Of a stretch of DNA of 64,000 nucleotides, positions 9,058-17,312 are shown in pieces. Position 1 is the first letter of the stretch. Each line of letters begins with the position of its first letter. Where the stretch lies: NCBI RefSeq assembly GCF_014650895.1, contig NZ_BMVV01000023.1:1-64000 (forward strand), written 5' to 3'. The position numbers and the translations under genes are program-made. This DNA is from Streptomyces omiyaensis (GTDB lineage: Bacteria; Actinomycetota; Actinomycetes; Streptomycetales; Streptomycetaceae). The notes below the pieces were generated by a model that was not told the origin of the DNA, did not search any database, and saw nothing but the letters and a program-made list of their open reading frames with translations.

Positions 9058-9588
9058 ATGCCCCGCACCCCGCACTCCGCCGACCGAACCCCGGCCGACC
9101 GAGAACCCGCCGACCGAACCCCGGCCGAGCGGGAGTCCGCCGAACCCGCCGAACCCGCCGAACCCTCCGAACCCGCCCCGGCCGGACGCCTCTGCGTGCC
9201 CGTCCGGCCGGGAGCCCACGGCGTCACCGCGCGCCTCTTCCGCACGCCCGTCGGCTCCCGTACGGCCGTCGCCTTCACCACCCCCGAACGGCTCCGCGCC
9301 ACCCTCGGCGCGGCCCACCCCTGGATCCCGCTCTCCGAGCCCGCGCTGCGCGCCCTCGCCCGGCCCCTCGGCGTTCGCGCCCTCACCGTCGACCCCGTCC
9401 TCACGGCCCCGTTCGCCCGAGCCGACGGCACCCTCCCGGCCCTCGCGCCCACCCCGGCCCTCGCGCCCGCCCCCACACCGCCCTCGCCCCCGGCCTCAGC
9501 CCCGTCCCCGGCGGCCCCCGTACCACCGTCCCCCGGCGCGCGGTGCGCCCGCCGGTTCGACGCCACCGCGAGGGGGAAGGCCGCATGA
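9058..9588 (+). CDS. SAV_915-like protein coupled to lysA-like gene
   Basis: Protein of 176 residues. The ATG at 9058 follows AGGAGGAG. The first ~40 residues are low-complexity, with repeated DRTPADREPADRTPAER and EPAEPAEPSEPAP runs. Residues about 45-125 form the conserved part: LCVPVRPGAHGVTARLFRTP, SRTAVAFTTPERL and HPWIPLSEPALRALARPLGV, resembling the SseB-like SAV_915 family of streptomycetes, whose role is unknown. The C-terminal 50 residues are again Pro/Ala-rich. Its stop overlaps the start of the decarboxylase-like gene by four bases (ATGA), so the pair is translationally coupled. Confidence 0.75.
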   Translation: MPRTPHSADRTPADREPADRTPAERESAEPAEPAEPSEPAPAGRLCVPVRPGAHGVTARLFRTPVGSRTAVAFTTPERLRATLGAAHPWIPLSEPALRALARPLGVRALTVDPVLTAPFARADGTLPALAPTPALAPAPTPPSPPASAPSPAAPVPPSPGARCARRFDATARGKAA

Positions 9589-10961
9589 CCGTCACCGAGC
9601 TGCCCAGTCCCAGTCCCGGCCCCAGTCCCAGCCCCGGGGCCGAAGCCGCCGCACGGCTGCGCGAGTTCTCCGTCTGGCCCGCCACCGCCACCGAGGAACC
9701 GGGCGGACGCGTCCTCCTCGCCGGGGTGCCGCTGGCCGACATCGCCGACGCCCACGGCACGCCCGTCTACGTCCTCGACGAGGCCGAGATCCGCGACCGC
9801 TGCCGCACCTACCGCGCCGCCTTCCCCGAGGCCGGGGCCGACGTGCACTACGCGGCCAAGGCGTTCCTCTGCCGCGGGCTGGTCCGGCTGGTCGAAGAAG
9901 AGGGCCTCGGACTCGACGTCTGCTCCGCCGGTGAGCTCGAGCTCGCCGTCACCGCGGGCTTCCCGCCCGAGCGGATCCTGCTGCACGGCAACGCCAAGTC
10001 CCCGGCCGACCTCGACACCGCGCTGCGCCTCGGCGTCGGCCGGATCGTCATCGACAGCCCGGCCGAGATCGCCCGGATCGCCGCCGCCGTCGGACCCCAC
10101 GGCCACCAGAGGGTCATGCTCCGCGTCACCCCCGGCATCGCCGCCGGAGGCCACGCCAAGATCCGCACCGGCACGGACGGGCAGAAGTTCGGCCTCTCCC
10201 TGCGCGACGGGCACGCCCAGCACGCCGTCGCCCGCGTCCTCGGCCGGCCGCAGCTCGAACTCACCGGCCTGCACTGCCACATCGGCTCCCAGATCACCGA
10301 CGCCAAGCCCTACCTCACCGCCCTGCGCCGGCTCGTCGGACTGATGGCGCGGATCCGCGACGTCCACGGCGTCGTGCTGCCGGAGCTCGACCTCGGCGGC
10401 GGCCACGGCATCGCCTACCGGCCCGGCGACCCGGTCCTCGACCCGACCGCCCTCGCCCGCCGCCTCCGCACCGCCCTCGGGGAGGGCTGCGCCGCCGCCG
10501 GACTCCCGGTGCCCCGGCTGCTGGTCGAACCCGGGCGCGCCGTCGTCGGACCGGCCGGGGTCGCCGTCTACCGGGTCCTCGCCGTGAAGACGACCGCAGG
10601 GCGCAGCTTCGCCGCCGTCGACGGCGGCATGGGCGACAACCCGCGCCCCGCGCTCTACGGGGCGCGGTACGCACCCCGCCTGATCGGCCGCCGTTCCACC
10701 GCGCCGGTCGTCCGTACGACGGTCGCCGGCCGCCACTGCGAGGCGGGCGACCTCCTCGCGGAGGACGTCGGCCTCCCCGCCGACCTCCGCCCCGGCGACC
10801 TGCTCGCGGTCCCCGTGGCCGGCGCCTACCACCTGTCGATGGCCTCCCCGTACAACCTCGTCGGGCGGCCGCCGGTCGTCGCGGTCCGCGACGGCGCCGC
10901 CCGGCTGCTCGTCAGGAGGGAGACCCTGGAGGACCTGCGGGCCCGGGACGTCGGCCTGTAG
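9585..10961 (+). CDS. lysA: diaminopimelate decarboxylase-like PLP enzyme
   Basis: Fold type III PLP-dependent decarboxylase of 458 residues; the family makes lysine from meso-diaminopimelate. PLP lysine is Lys92 (HYAAKAF). Other family motifs are DVCSAGELELAV, LHCHIGSQI, the phosphate-binding LDLGGGHGIAY, EPGRAVVGPAG, the active-site CEAGDLLAEDV cysteine and AGAYHLSMASPYN. The first 20 residues (Pro/Ser/Gly repeats) are not part of the family. It starts by an ATGA overlap with the SAV_915-like gene. Because such a pair in accessory DNA is usually additional to the housekeeping lysA, the true substrate may be a related amino acid. Confidence 0.85.
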   Translation: MTVTELPSPSPGPSPSPGAEAAARLREFSVWPATATEEPGGRVLLAGVPLADIADAHGTPVYVLDEAEIRDRCRTYRAAFPEAGADVHYAAKAFLCRGLVRLVEEEGLGLDVCSAGELELAVTAGFPPERILLHGNAKSPADLDTALRLGVGRIVIDSPAEIARIAAAVGPHGHQRVMLRVTPGIAAGGHAKIRTGTDGQKFGLSLRDGHAQHAVARVLGRPQLELTGLHCHIGSQITDAKPYLTALRRLVGLMARIRDVHGVVLPELDLGGGHGIAYRPGDPVLDPTALARRLRTALGEGCAAAGLPVPRLLVEPGRAVVGPAGVAVYRVLAVKTTAGRSFAAVDGGMGDNPRPALYGARYAPRLIGRRSTAPVVRTTVAGRHCEAGDLLAEDVGLPADLRPGDLLAVPVAGAYHLSMASPYNLVGRPPVVAVRDGAARLLVRRETLEDLRARDVGL

Positions 10962-10982
10962 GGGCCGACGGTCCCGGCGGGG

Positions 10983-11993
10983 TCACCACGCGTCGGCGGC
11001 GGCGAAGAGCTCGCGCACCCAGTAGGCGCTCGCCTCCTCGCTGTCGCCGGTCGGCGTGCCGGGGAAGAGCCGGAACCAGGAGCCCGCCCGTCCCAGCGCC
11101 GCCAGCCGGACCGCGAGCGCCGCCGCCCGCCGCAGCTCCGCCGCCGACGGGCCGAGGCCGGTCCAGTGCTCCAGGTACGCGTCCACCATCGGGGCGACGT
11201 GCCCGGGGCCGTACCGCTCCCGCACCTCGCGGACCGGCACCAGGAGGCTGCCGAAGGGGTGCGCGACGCAGGCGTCGCCCCAGTCGAAGAAGGTGAAGCG
11301 GCCGGGGGCCGGGGCGAGGACCTGCCCGTCGTGCAGGTCGCAGTGGTCGAGCGAGTCGGGCAGGCCGTACGCGTCGAGCTCGTCGCACAGCCCGACGAGC
11401 CGGGGGCGGCGGCGCAGCAGCGCGGCCCGCTCGGCGGCGTCGAAGAGGGGGTTGGCGGCGACCAGCGCGTCGAAGGCGGCCGGCAGGTCCCGGGTCCGGG
11501 CCCCGGGCACCCCGAGGCCGTCGAGCCGGTCCGCGTACGGGACGATCCGCCGCTGGAACTCCCCGTACCGCCCCAGCGCCGTCGCCCACGCCTCCGGGCC
11601 GGCCGCGCCCGCGTCCAGCACCCCGCGGAACAGCGGCCCGCCGTCGGGCAGCAGCGACCAGCCGCGCTCCGCGTCCACCGCGAGCGGGGTCATCACGTGC
11701 TCCGGCGCCCACGCGGCGAGCGCCCCGGCGAGCCCGGCCTCGAAGGCGTTCGACGGGGCGCCCGCCTTCAGCCACACCGCGTCCCGCTCGCCCCGGCCGG
11801 TGCGGAAGCGGACGAGGACCGACCACGGCCGCACCCGGACCTCGCGCGCCCCGCACTCGGCCGCCCCGTGCCGGGCCAGGACCCGCTCGGCCCAGCCGAG
11901 CACCTCCCGCCGCCACTCCTCGTCGTCCCAGGGGGTCACCGCGTCCGGGAACCGTCCCCGGTCCACCACCGTCGTCCACTCGCACGTGCGCAT
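10983..11993 (-). CDS. aminoglycoside phosphotransferase-family protein
   Basis: Kinase-fold protein of 336 residues from the ATG at 11993 (MRTCEWTTVVD). The catalytic loop reads LDHCDLHDGQVL, giving the HxDxxxx(N/Q) Brenner motif with Gln in place of the usual Asn, and the metal-binding Asp follows in FFDWGDACVAHPF. The N lobe shows VRVRPWSVLVRFRTG and DAVWLKAG, with a lysine that could bind ATP phosphates. Family members phosphorylate aminoglycosides, choline, homoserine or unknown small molecules; nothing here identifies the substrate. It is divergent from the 115-aa gene at 12221, with an 8-bp repeat array between them. Confidence 0.8.
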   Translation of the reverse strand: MRTCEWTTVVDRGRFPDAVTPWDDEEWRREVLGWAERVLARHGAAECGAREVRVRPWSVLVRFRTGRGERDAVWLKAGAPSNAFEAGLAGALAAWAPEHVMTPLAVDAERGWSLLPDGGPLFRGVLDAGAAGPEAWATALGRYGEFQRRIVPYADRLDGLGVPGARTRDLPAAFDALVAANPLFDAAERAALLRRRPRLVGLCDELDAYGLPDSLDHCDLHDGQVLAPAPGRFTFFDWGDACVAHPFGSLLVPVREVRERYGPGHVAPMVDAYLEHWTGLGPSAAELRRAAALAVRLAALGRAGSWFRLFPGTPTGDSEEASAYWVRELFAAADAW

Positions 11994-12082
11994 CCGCCGA
12001 TTCCACCACCGGCCCGGCCCCGGACGCACCGGAATATGCGGGCACCGCCCACCCGGCGCGCTCCGGGAACCGAGGCCTAGAC

Positions 12083-12185
12083 TCCCCCGGCGACCCGGCG
12101 ACCCGGCGACCCGGCGACCCGGCGACCCGGCGACCCGGCGACCCGGCGACCCGGCGACCCGGCGACCCGGCGACCCGGCGACCCC
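12083..12185. repeat. 8-bp tandem repeat array (about 12 copies of CGACCCGG)
   Basis: Eleven perfect contiguous copies of CGACCCGG span 12091-12178, followed by a partial copy to 12185 and preceded by a degenerate one. The array lies in the region between the divergent starts at 11993 and 12221, ending 35 bases before the + strand ATG. The unit is not a multiple of three and no gene crosses it. Confidence 0.95.
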
Positions 12186-12220
12186 GTCAGCCCCCAGTCA
12201 CCCGAGGAGGAGGCCCCCTC

Positions 12221-12568
12221 ATGGAAGCCCCGGAGCCCCGTGAGCTCCGCAATGTCCGGACGGTGCCCGAGGCGCCGGTGCCCTCCCCGCTGACCGACGA
12301 GGAGGAACGCCGCTTCCGGGCCGTCCTCCTCGCAGAACTGGGCCACGAGGTCTCCGCGCGCGGCCGGGCGAGCTTCCCCGCCCACACCCCCGAGGACCGC
12401 CGGCGGCTCCTCGACGTCGCCCGCCGCCTCGGCGAGCTCTGGGGGCAGCCGGTCGCGGCGGTGCCCGTCGACGAACTCCGCATGTGCCTCCACCTGCCCG
12501 GCCACGGTCCCGGCGGGCCCGCGGACGGGCCCGCGGAGCGGCGCCCTCCCTCCGTCGGCACCGCCTGA
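12221..12568 (+). CDS. small uncharacterised protein (115 aa)
   Basis: Not recognised. ATG at 12221 follows GAGGAGGAGG. The centre is charged and helical (LTDEEERRFRAVLLAELG, then EDRRRLLDVARRLGELWG and VDELRMCLHL); both ends are Pro/Gly-rich. No membrane segment or cysteine pair. It is divergent from the phosphotransferase-family gene across the octanucleotide array and precedes the lactate monooxygenase gene by 100 bases on the same strand. Confidence 0.65.
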   Translation: MEAPEPRELRNVRTVPEAPVPSPLTDEEERRFRAVLLAELGHEVSARGRASFPAHTPEDRRRLLDVARRLGELWGQPVAAVPVDELRMCLHLPGHGPGGPADGPAERRPPSVGTA

Positions 12569-12668
12569 CGCCGGGCCATGGCGCTCCGGCCCGCGGACTG
12601 GCACCGTGGGCGCCACCGGCGGCCGGGGCGGGCCCGGCCCGGGACGGCGACGGAAGGACGGTGCCCCG

Positions 12669-13847
12669 ATGAGCGGCGCGTTCGGCGGGCGGTACGGCGA
12701 CTACCAGAACGAGATCTACCTCGCCGGACTCGGCGGGGTCCTCCCCGCCCTGCCCATGACCTACGCCGAACTGGAGGCCCGCGCGGGCGCGGCGCTGCCG
12801 CCCTCGGTGCTGTCGTACGTGGCGGGCGGGGCCGGTGGCGAGTTCACCCAGCGGGCGAACGTGGCCGCCTTCGAACGGTGGGGCCTGGTGCCCCGGATGA
12901 TGGTCGGCGCCACCACGCGCGACCTCGGCGTCGACCTCTTCGGGCTCCGGCTCCCGTCCCCGCTGTTCATGGCGCCGGTCGGCGTCATCGGGCTCTGCGC
13001 GCAGGACGGGCACGGGGACCTGGCCACCGCGCGCGCGGCCCGCCGCACCGGGGTGCCCATGGTCGCCTCCACGCTGAGCGTGGACCCGATGGAGGAGGTC
13101 GCCGCCGAGTTCGGCGACACCCCCGGCTTCTTCCAGCTCTACACGCCCACCGACCGGGACCTCGCCGAGAGCCTCGTCCGGCGGGCCGGGGCGGCGGGCT
13201 TCAAGGGGATCGTCGTCACCCTCGACACCTGGGTCACCGGCTGGCGCCCCCGCGACCTCGCGGCGAGCAACTTCCCGCAGCTGCGCGGCCACTGCCTGGC
13301 CAACTACACCTCCGACCCGGTCTTCCGCGCCCGCCTCGCCAAGGCGCCCGAGGAGGACCCCGGCGCCGCGATCCTCGAATGGGTCGGCCTCTTCGGCAAC
13401 CCCCTCACCTGGGCCGACCTGCCCTGGCTGCGCTCGCTCACCGACCTGCCCCTGATCCTCAAGGGGCTCTGCCACCCCGAGGACGTGCGCCGCGCCCGCG
13501 ACGGCGGGGTGGACGCCGTCTACTGCTCCAACCACGGCGGACGGCAGGCCGACGGCGGACTGCCCGCCCTCGACGCCCTCCCCGGCGTCGTCGAGGCCGC
13601 CGACGGACTGCCGGTGCTCTTCGACTCCGGCGTCCGCACCGGCGCGGACGCCGTCAAGGCGCTCGCCCTCGGCGCCACCGCCGTCGGCGTCGGACGCCCC
13701 TACGCGTACGGCCTGGCGGCCGGCGGCGAGGACGGCGTCGTGCACGTCCTGCGCGCCCTCCTCGCCGAGGCGGACCTCCTCATGGCCGTCGACGGCTATC
13801 CGGCCCTCGCGGACCTGCGCGCGGAGGGGGCCCTCCGCCGCCTCTGA
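12669..13847 (+). CDS. lactate 2-monooxygenase (FMN-dependent alpha-hydroxy acid oxidase)
   Basis: FMN enzyme of 392 residues that oxidises L-lactate with O2, in the Mycobacterium-type reaction to acetate and CO2. The start at 12669 (MSGAFGGRYGDYQNEIYLAG) matches the N terminus of lactate monooxygenases, whereas longer versions add Gly/Arg-rich sequence. Motifs: VLSYVAGGAGGEFTQRAN, FQLYTP, VVTLDTWVTGWRPRDL, LILKGLCHPED, the catalytic base His289 in YCSNHGGRQADGGLPALD, and the FMN phosphate site LFDSGVRTGADAVKAL and GVGRPYAYG. The absence of a membrane anchor and the length fit monooxygenase rather than lactate dehydrogenase LldD. Confidence 0.9.
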   Translation: MSGAFGGRYGDYQNEIYLAGLGGVLPALPMTYAELEARAGAALPPSVLSYVAGGAGGEFTQRANVAAFERWGLVPRMMVGATTRDLGVDLFGLRLPSPLFMAPVGVIGLCAQDGHGDLATARAARRTGVPMVASTLSVDPMEEVAAEFGDTPGFFQLYTPTDRDLAESLVRRAGAAGFKGIVVTLDTWVTGWRPRDLAASNFPQLRGHCLANYTSDPVFRARLAKAPEEDPGAAILEWVGLFGNPLTWADLPWLRSLTDLPLILKGLCHPEDVRRARDGGVDAVYCSNHGGRQADGGLPALDALPGVVEAADGLPVLFDSGVRTGADAVKALALGATAVGVGRPYAYGLAAGGEDGVVHVLRALLAEADLLMAVDGYPALADLRAEGALRRL

Positions 13848-13899
13848 CCCCCCGGGGCCGGGCCCGCGGGAGCCGGGCGGGCGGCAGGCGGCCGGCCGG

Positions 13900-14307
13900 G
13901 AGACGCCGGAGACCGGATCGCCGACGGTGCTGTCCGGCAGCCTGCGGGCCACGTCCGCCTGGGAGGTGATCCCGACGAGGACGTGCCCGTCGATCACCGG
14001 GACGCGGCGGATCCGCCGGTCGGCCATCAGCCCCAGGACCCGCTCCTGCGAGTCGTCGGCGCCGACCGTCACGCGTTCGCCCCGGGCCGGCTCACCGGCG
14101 GTGCACGCGGCCGGATCCCGCCCCCCGGCCGACCACCCGGACCACGATGTCGCGGTCGGTGAGCATGCCCTTCAGGCGCTCGTCGGGCCCGCGGACCGGC
14201 AGCGCGCCGACGTCGAGCTCGACCGTCTTCCGGGCGGCGTCCACCGCGCTCTCCTCACTCCGGACGCAGGTCACGTCCGGGGTCATGATGTCGCGTGCCG
14301 TGGCCAT
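13900..14307 (-). pseudogene. frameshifted CBS-domain protein
   Basis: From the ATG at 14307 (GGAAGGGGGATCGCC upstream) the frame gives ARDIMTPDVTCVRSEESAV and GMLTDRDIVVRVVGRG, the first CBS motif, then shifts and stops near 14092. The next frame continues RDPAACTAGEPARGERVTVG, RIRRVPVIDGHVLVGITSQ and ADVARRLPDSTVGD, the second CBS motif. Removing one C from the six-C run at 14121-14126 restores one continuous two-CBS protein. No stop is seen near the expected C terminus (about 13900). Such pairs bind adenine nucleotides. It may be a true mutation or a sequence error. Confidence 0.85.
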
Positions 14308-14527
14308 GGCGATCCCCCTTCCCCGTTCGCGGGCCCATGAGTTCACGGGCTCGTGAGCTCAGGGGCCCGTACGCGCGGCGGCTGCCCCGTCCGCCGGGCG
14401 GCATGCGCGACCCGCCGACCCTCCGGAGGGAACAAAAGCGACATAGGGGCTGATGGCGGATTAGAGTCTGATCGGCCCGACACCCTTCATCCCGCGCCCC
14501 CGGCGCGCGCACCGGCGAGGTACGCCC

Positions 14528-15988
14528 ATGACCACAGCGGAACCCGGCGCCGAGGCGGCCTCCGGCGGTGCCGCACCGGCGGTCAAGCTCAGCCTCCTCA
14601 CCCTCACCGCGATGGTCGTCGGCTCCATGGTCGGCGCCGGCGTCTTCTCGCTGCCCCGGCGCTTCGCCCAGGAGACCGGCGTCGCGGGCGCCCTCATCGC
14701 CTGGGCGGTGGCCGGCACCGGCATGCTGATGCTGGCCTTCGTCTTCCAGACGCTCGCCGTGCGCCGCCCCGACCTGGACGCGGGCGTCTACGCGTATGCC
14801 AAGGCCGGCTTCGGCGAGTACCTGGGATTCTTCTCCGCCTTCGGCTACTGGGCCAGCGCCTGCGTCGGCAACGTCACCTACTGGGTCCTCATCATGTCGA
14901 CGATCGGCGCCGTGGCGCCCTCCCTCGGCGACGGGGACACCGCCCTCGCGATCGTCCTCTCCTCGGTCGGCCTCTGGGGCTTCTTCCTGCTCATCCGGCG
15001 CGGGGTCAAGGAGGCGGCGGCGATCAACCGGATCGTCACGGTCGCCAAGATCGTGCCCATCCTCGTCTTCGTCCTCCTGGCCGTCTTCTGCTTCGAGCCC
15101 GCCGTCTTCGCCGACAACTTCGGCGGAGCCGACTACGCCGGCTCCCTCTTCGACCAGGTCCGCGGCACCATGCTCGCCACCGTCTTCGTCTTCCTCGGCG
15201 TCGAGGGCGCCAGCGTCTACTCCCGGCACGCCCGGCGGCGCGAGGACGTCGGCCGCGCCACGGTCCTGGGCTTCCTCAGCGTCTTCGCCGTCTTCGCCTC
15301 GGTCACCATCGTGTCGTACGGCATCCTGCCCATGAGCGAGATCGCCGAGCTGCGCCAGCCCTCCATGGCGGGCGTCCTGGAGGCCGCCGTCGGCACCTGG
15401 GGCAAGGTCTTCGTCAGCGTCGGCCTCATCGTCTCCGTCCTCGGCGCCTACCTGGCGTGGACCCTGATGGCCGCCGAGGTCCTCTTCGTCGCCGCCAAGG
15501 ACGACGACATGCCCCGCTTCCTCGGCCGCGCCACGAAGGACGACGTGCCCGCGCCCGCGCTCCTCATGACCACCGCGCTGAGCCAGGTCGTGCTCGTCGT
15601 CACGGCCTTCTCCGACGACGCCTTCAACTTCGCCCTCGACCTGACCAGCGCCCTCAGCCTCATCCCCTTCCTCCTGGCCGCGGCCTTCGCCCTCAAGATC
15701 GCCCTGCGCCCCCGGGAGAACGCGGTGACCGGGACGAGCACCCGGCGCGAGCTCGTCGTCGCCGCCGTCGCCACCCTGTACACCGCCTTCCTGCTCTTCG
15801 CGGCCGGGCTCAAGTTCGTCCTCGTCTCCCTGATCCTCTACGCCCCCGCCACCCTGCTCTTCGCCAAGGCCCGCCGCGAGCAGGGCCGGCGCCTCTTCTC
15901 CCCGCGCGAGGCGGTCGTCTGCGCCGTCTCCGTGGCCGGTGCCGTCGTCGGCGTCGTCGCCCTCGCCGCCGGCTGGATCGAGCTCTGA
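14528..15988 (+). CDS. arcD: ArcD-like arginine/ornithine antiporter (APC superfamily)
   Basis: Inner membrane antiporter of 486 residues with about 12 predicted membrane segments. It opens with LTLTAMVVGSMVGAGVFSLP, the unwound TM1 substrate site of basic amino acid/polyamine antiporters; VFLGVEGASVYS in TM6 is also typical. It lies 51 bases upstream of arginine deiminase on the same strand, so arginine import in exchange for ornithine or citrulline is the likely job. No ornithine carbamoyltransferase or carbamate kinase gene follows. Agmatine/putrescine or other basic exchange is possible from sequence alone. Confidence 0.85.
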   Translation: MTTAEPGAEAASGGAAPAVKLSLLTLTAMVVGSMVGAGVFSLPRRFAQETGVAGALIAWAVAGTGMLMLAFVFQTLAVRRPDLDAGVYAYAKAGFGEYLGFFSAFGYWASACVGNVTYWVLIMSTIGAVAPSLGDGDTALAIVLSSVGLWGFFLLIRRGVKEAAAINRIVTVAKIVPILVFVLLAVFCFEPAVFADNFGGADYAGSLFDQVRGTMLATVFVFLGVEGASVYSRHARRREDVGRATVLGFLSVFAVFASVTIVSYGILPMSEIAELRQPSMAGVLEAAVGTWGKVFVSVGLIVSVLGAYLAWTLMAAEVLFVAAKDDDMPRFLGRATKDDVPAPALLMTTALSQVVLVVTAFSDDAFNFALDLTSALSLIPFLLAAAFALKIALRPRENAVTGTSTRRELVVAAVATLYTAFLLFAAGLKFVLVSLILYAPATLLFAKARREQGRRLFSPREAVVCAVSVAGAVVGVVALAAGWIEL

Positions 15989-16039
15989 CCCCGTCCGCAC
16001 CCCGTCCACCCCCGCACCGCCCTCCCGGAAAGGCCGGCG

Positions 16040-17302
16040 ATGAACCCCGAAACCCCCGCTGCCGCCCGCCCCCTCGGCGTCCACTCCGAGGTCGGCCGGC
16101 TCCACAAGGTCCTCGTCTGCTCGCCGGGCCTGGCACACCGCCGGCTGACCCCGACCAACTCCGACGACCTCCTCTTCGACGACGTCATGTGGGTGGAGAA
16201 CGCCCAGCGCGACCACGCCGACTTCGTCAACAAGCTGGTCCAGCGCGGGGTCGAGGTCGTCGAACTGCACAACCTGCTCACCGAGACCATGGCCCTCCCC
16301 GAGGCGAGGGCCTGGCTGCTCGACCGCAAGATCGTCGCCAACGAGGTGGGCCTCGGCCTCATCGAGGACACCCGGGCCTTCCTCGACTCCCTCGCCCCGC
16401 GCGAACTGACCGGCTACCTGATCGGCGGCCTGTCCACCGCCGACCTGCCCCGGGACGTCCGCTCCGGATACGCCGCCCTGGCCCGCGAGGGCGTCGGCGC
16501 CCGCGAGTACCTGATGCCGCCGCTGCCCAACACCCTCTACACCCGGGACACCACCTGCTGGCTGTACGGCGGGGTGACCCTCAACCCGCTCTACTGGCCC
16601 GCCCGGCACGGCGAGACCCTGCTCATGAAGGCGGTCTACACCCACCACCCCGACTACAAGGACGCCACCGTCTGGTGGGGGGACCCCGAGCGGGACTGGG
16701 GCCAGGCCACCTTCGAGGGCGGCGACATCATGCCGGTCGGCAACGGCGTCGTCCTCATGGGCATGAGCGAACGCACCTCGCGCCAGGCCATCACCCAGGT
16801 CGCCCGCGCCCTCTTCGAGAACGGCGCCGCCGAGCACGTCGTCGTGGCGGGCATGCCCAAGCTCCGCTCGGCCATGCACCTCGACACCGTCTTCACCTTC
16901 GCCGACCGCGACGTCGTCACGCTCTACCCGAGGATCGTGGACGCCGTGCACAGCTTCTCGCTGCGGCCCTCCGACCGCGCCCCCGGCGTCGAGATCACCG
17001 ACGAGGGCGACGCCCCCTTCACGGACGTCGTCGCCAAGGCCCTCGGCCTGCCCGGCCTGCGGGTCATCGAGACCGGCGGCGACGTCTACGCCTCCGAGCG
17101 CCAGCAGTGGGACAGCGGCAACAACGCCGTCGCCCTGGAGCCGGGCGTGGTCTTCACCTACGACCGCAACACCCAGACCAACACGCTGCTGCGGAAGGCG
17201 GGCGTCGAGGTCATCACCATCGTCGGCGCGGAGCTGGGCCGCGGACGCGGCGGCGGCCACTGCATGACCTGCCCCCTCGTCCGCGACCCCGTCGACTTCT
17301 GA
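16040..17302 (+). CDS. arcA: arginine deiminase
   Basis: Hydrolyses L-arginine to L-citrulline and ammonia in the cytoplasm. Length (420 aa) is normal. Guanidine-modifying fold motifs are all visible: EVGRLHKVLVCSPG, LPNTLYTRDTTCW, FEGGDIMPVG, MHLDTVFTF, QWDSGNNAVALEPGVVFTYD and the catalytic Cys408 in GGGHCMTCPLVRDP. Transcribed with the upstream ArcD-like antiporter. The operon lacks arcB and arcC, so citrulline would have to be handled elsewhere or exported; the ammonia may serve acid resistance. Confidence 0.97.
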   Translation: MNPETPAAARPLGVHSEVGRLHKVLVCSPGLAHRRLTPTNSDDLLFDDVMWVENAQRDHADFVNKLVQRGVEVVELHNLLTETMALPEARAWLLDRKIVANEVGLGLIEDTRAFLDSLAPRELTGYLIGGLSTADLPRDVRSGYAALAREGVGAREYLMPPLPNTLYTRDTTCWLYGGVTLNPLYWPARHGETLLMKAVYTHHPDYKDATVWWGDPERDWGQATFEGGDIMPVGNGVVLMGMSERTSRQAITQVARALFENGAAEHVVVAGMPKLRSAMHLDTVFTFADRDVVTLYPRIVDAVHSFSLRPSDRAPGVEITDEGDAPFTDVVAKALGLPGLRVIETGGDVYASERQQWDSGNNAVALEPGVVFTYDRNTQTNTLLRKAGVEVITIVGAELGRGRGGGHCMTCPLVRDPVDF

Positions 17303-17312
17303 GGCCGGACCG

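Noticed and set aside
12083..12185. CRISPR array
   Set aside because: Units are 8 bp and contiguous with no spacers.
12219..14072. 617-codon open frame antisense to the lactate monooxygenase gene
   Set aside because: Except for its first ~50 codons (second half of the CBS protein) it is the mirror of a well-recognised gene; GC-rich DNA keeps such frames open.
14255..17260. 1001-codon minus-strand frame opposite arcD and arcA
   Set aside because: Asp/Glu/Gly/Val repeats without family features; shadow of two clear genes.
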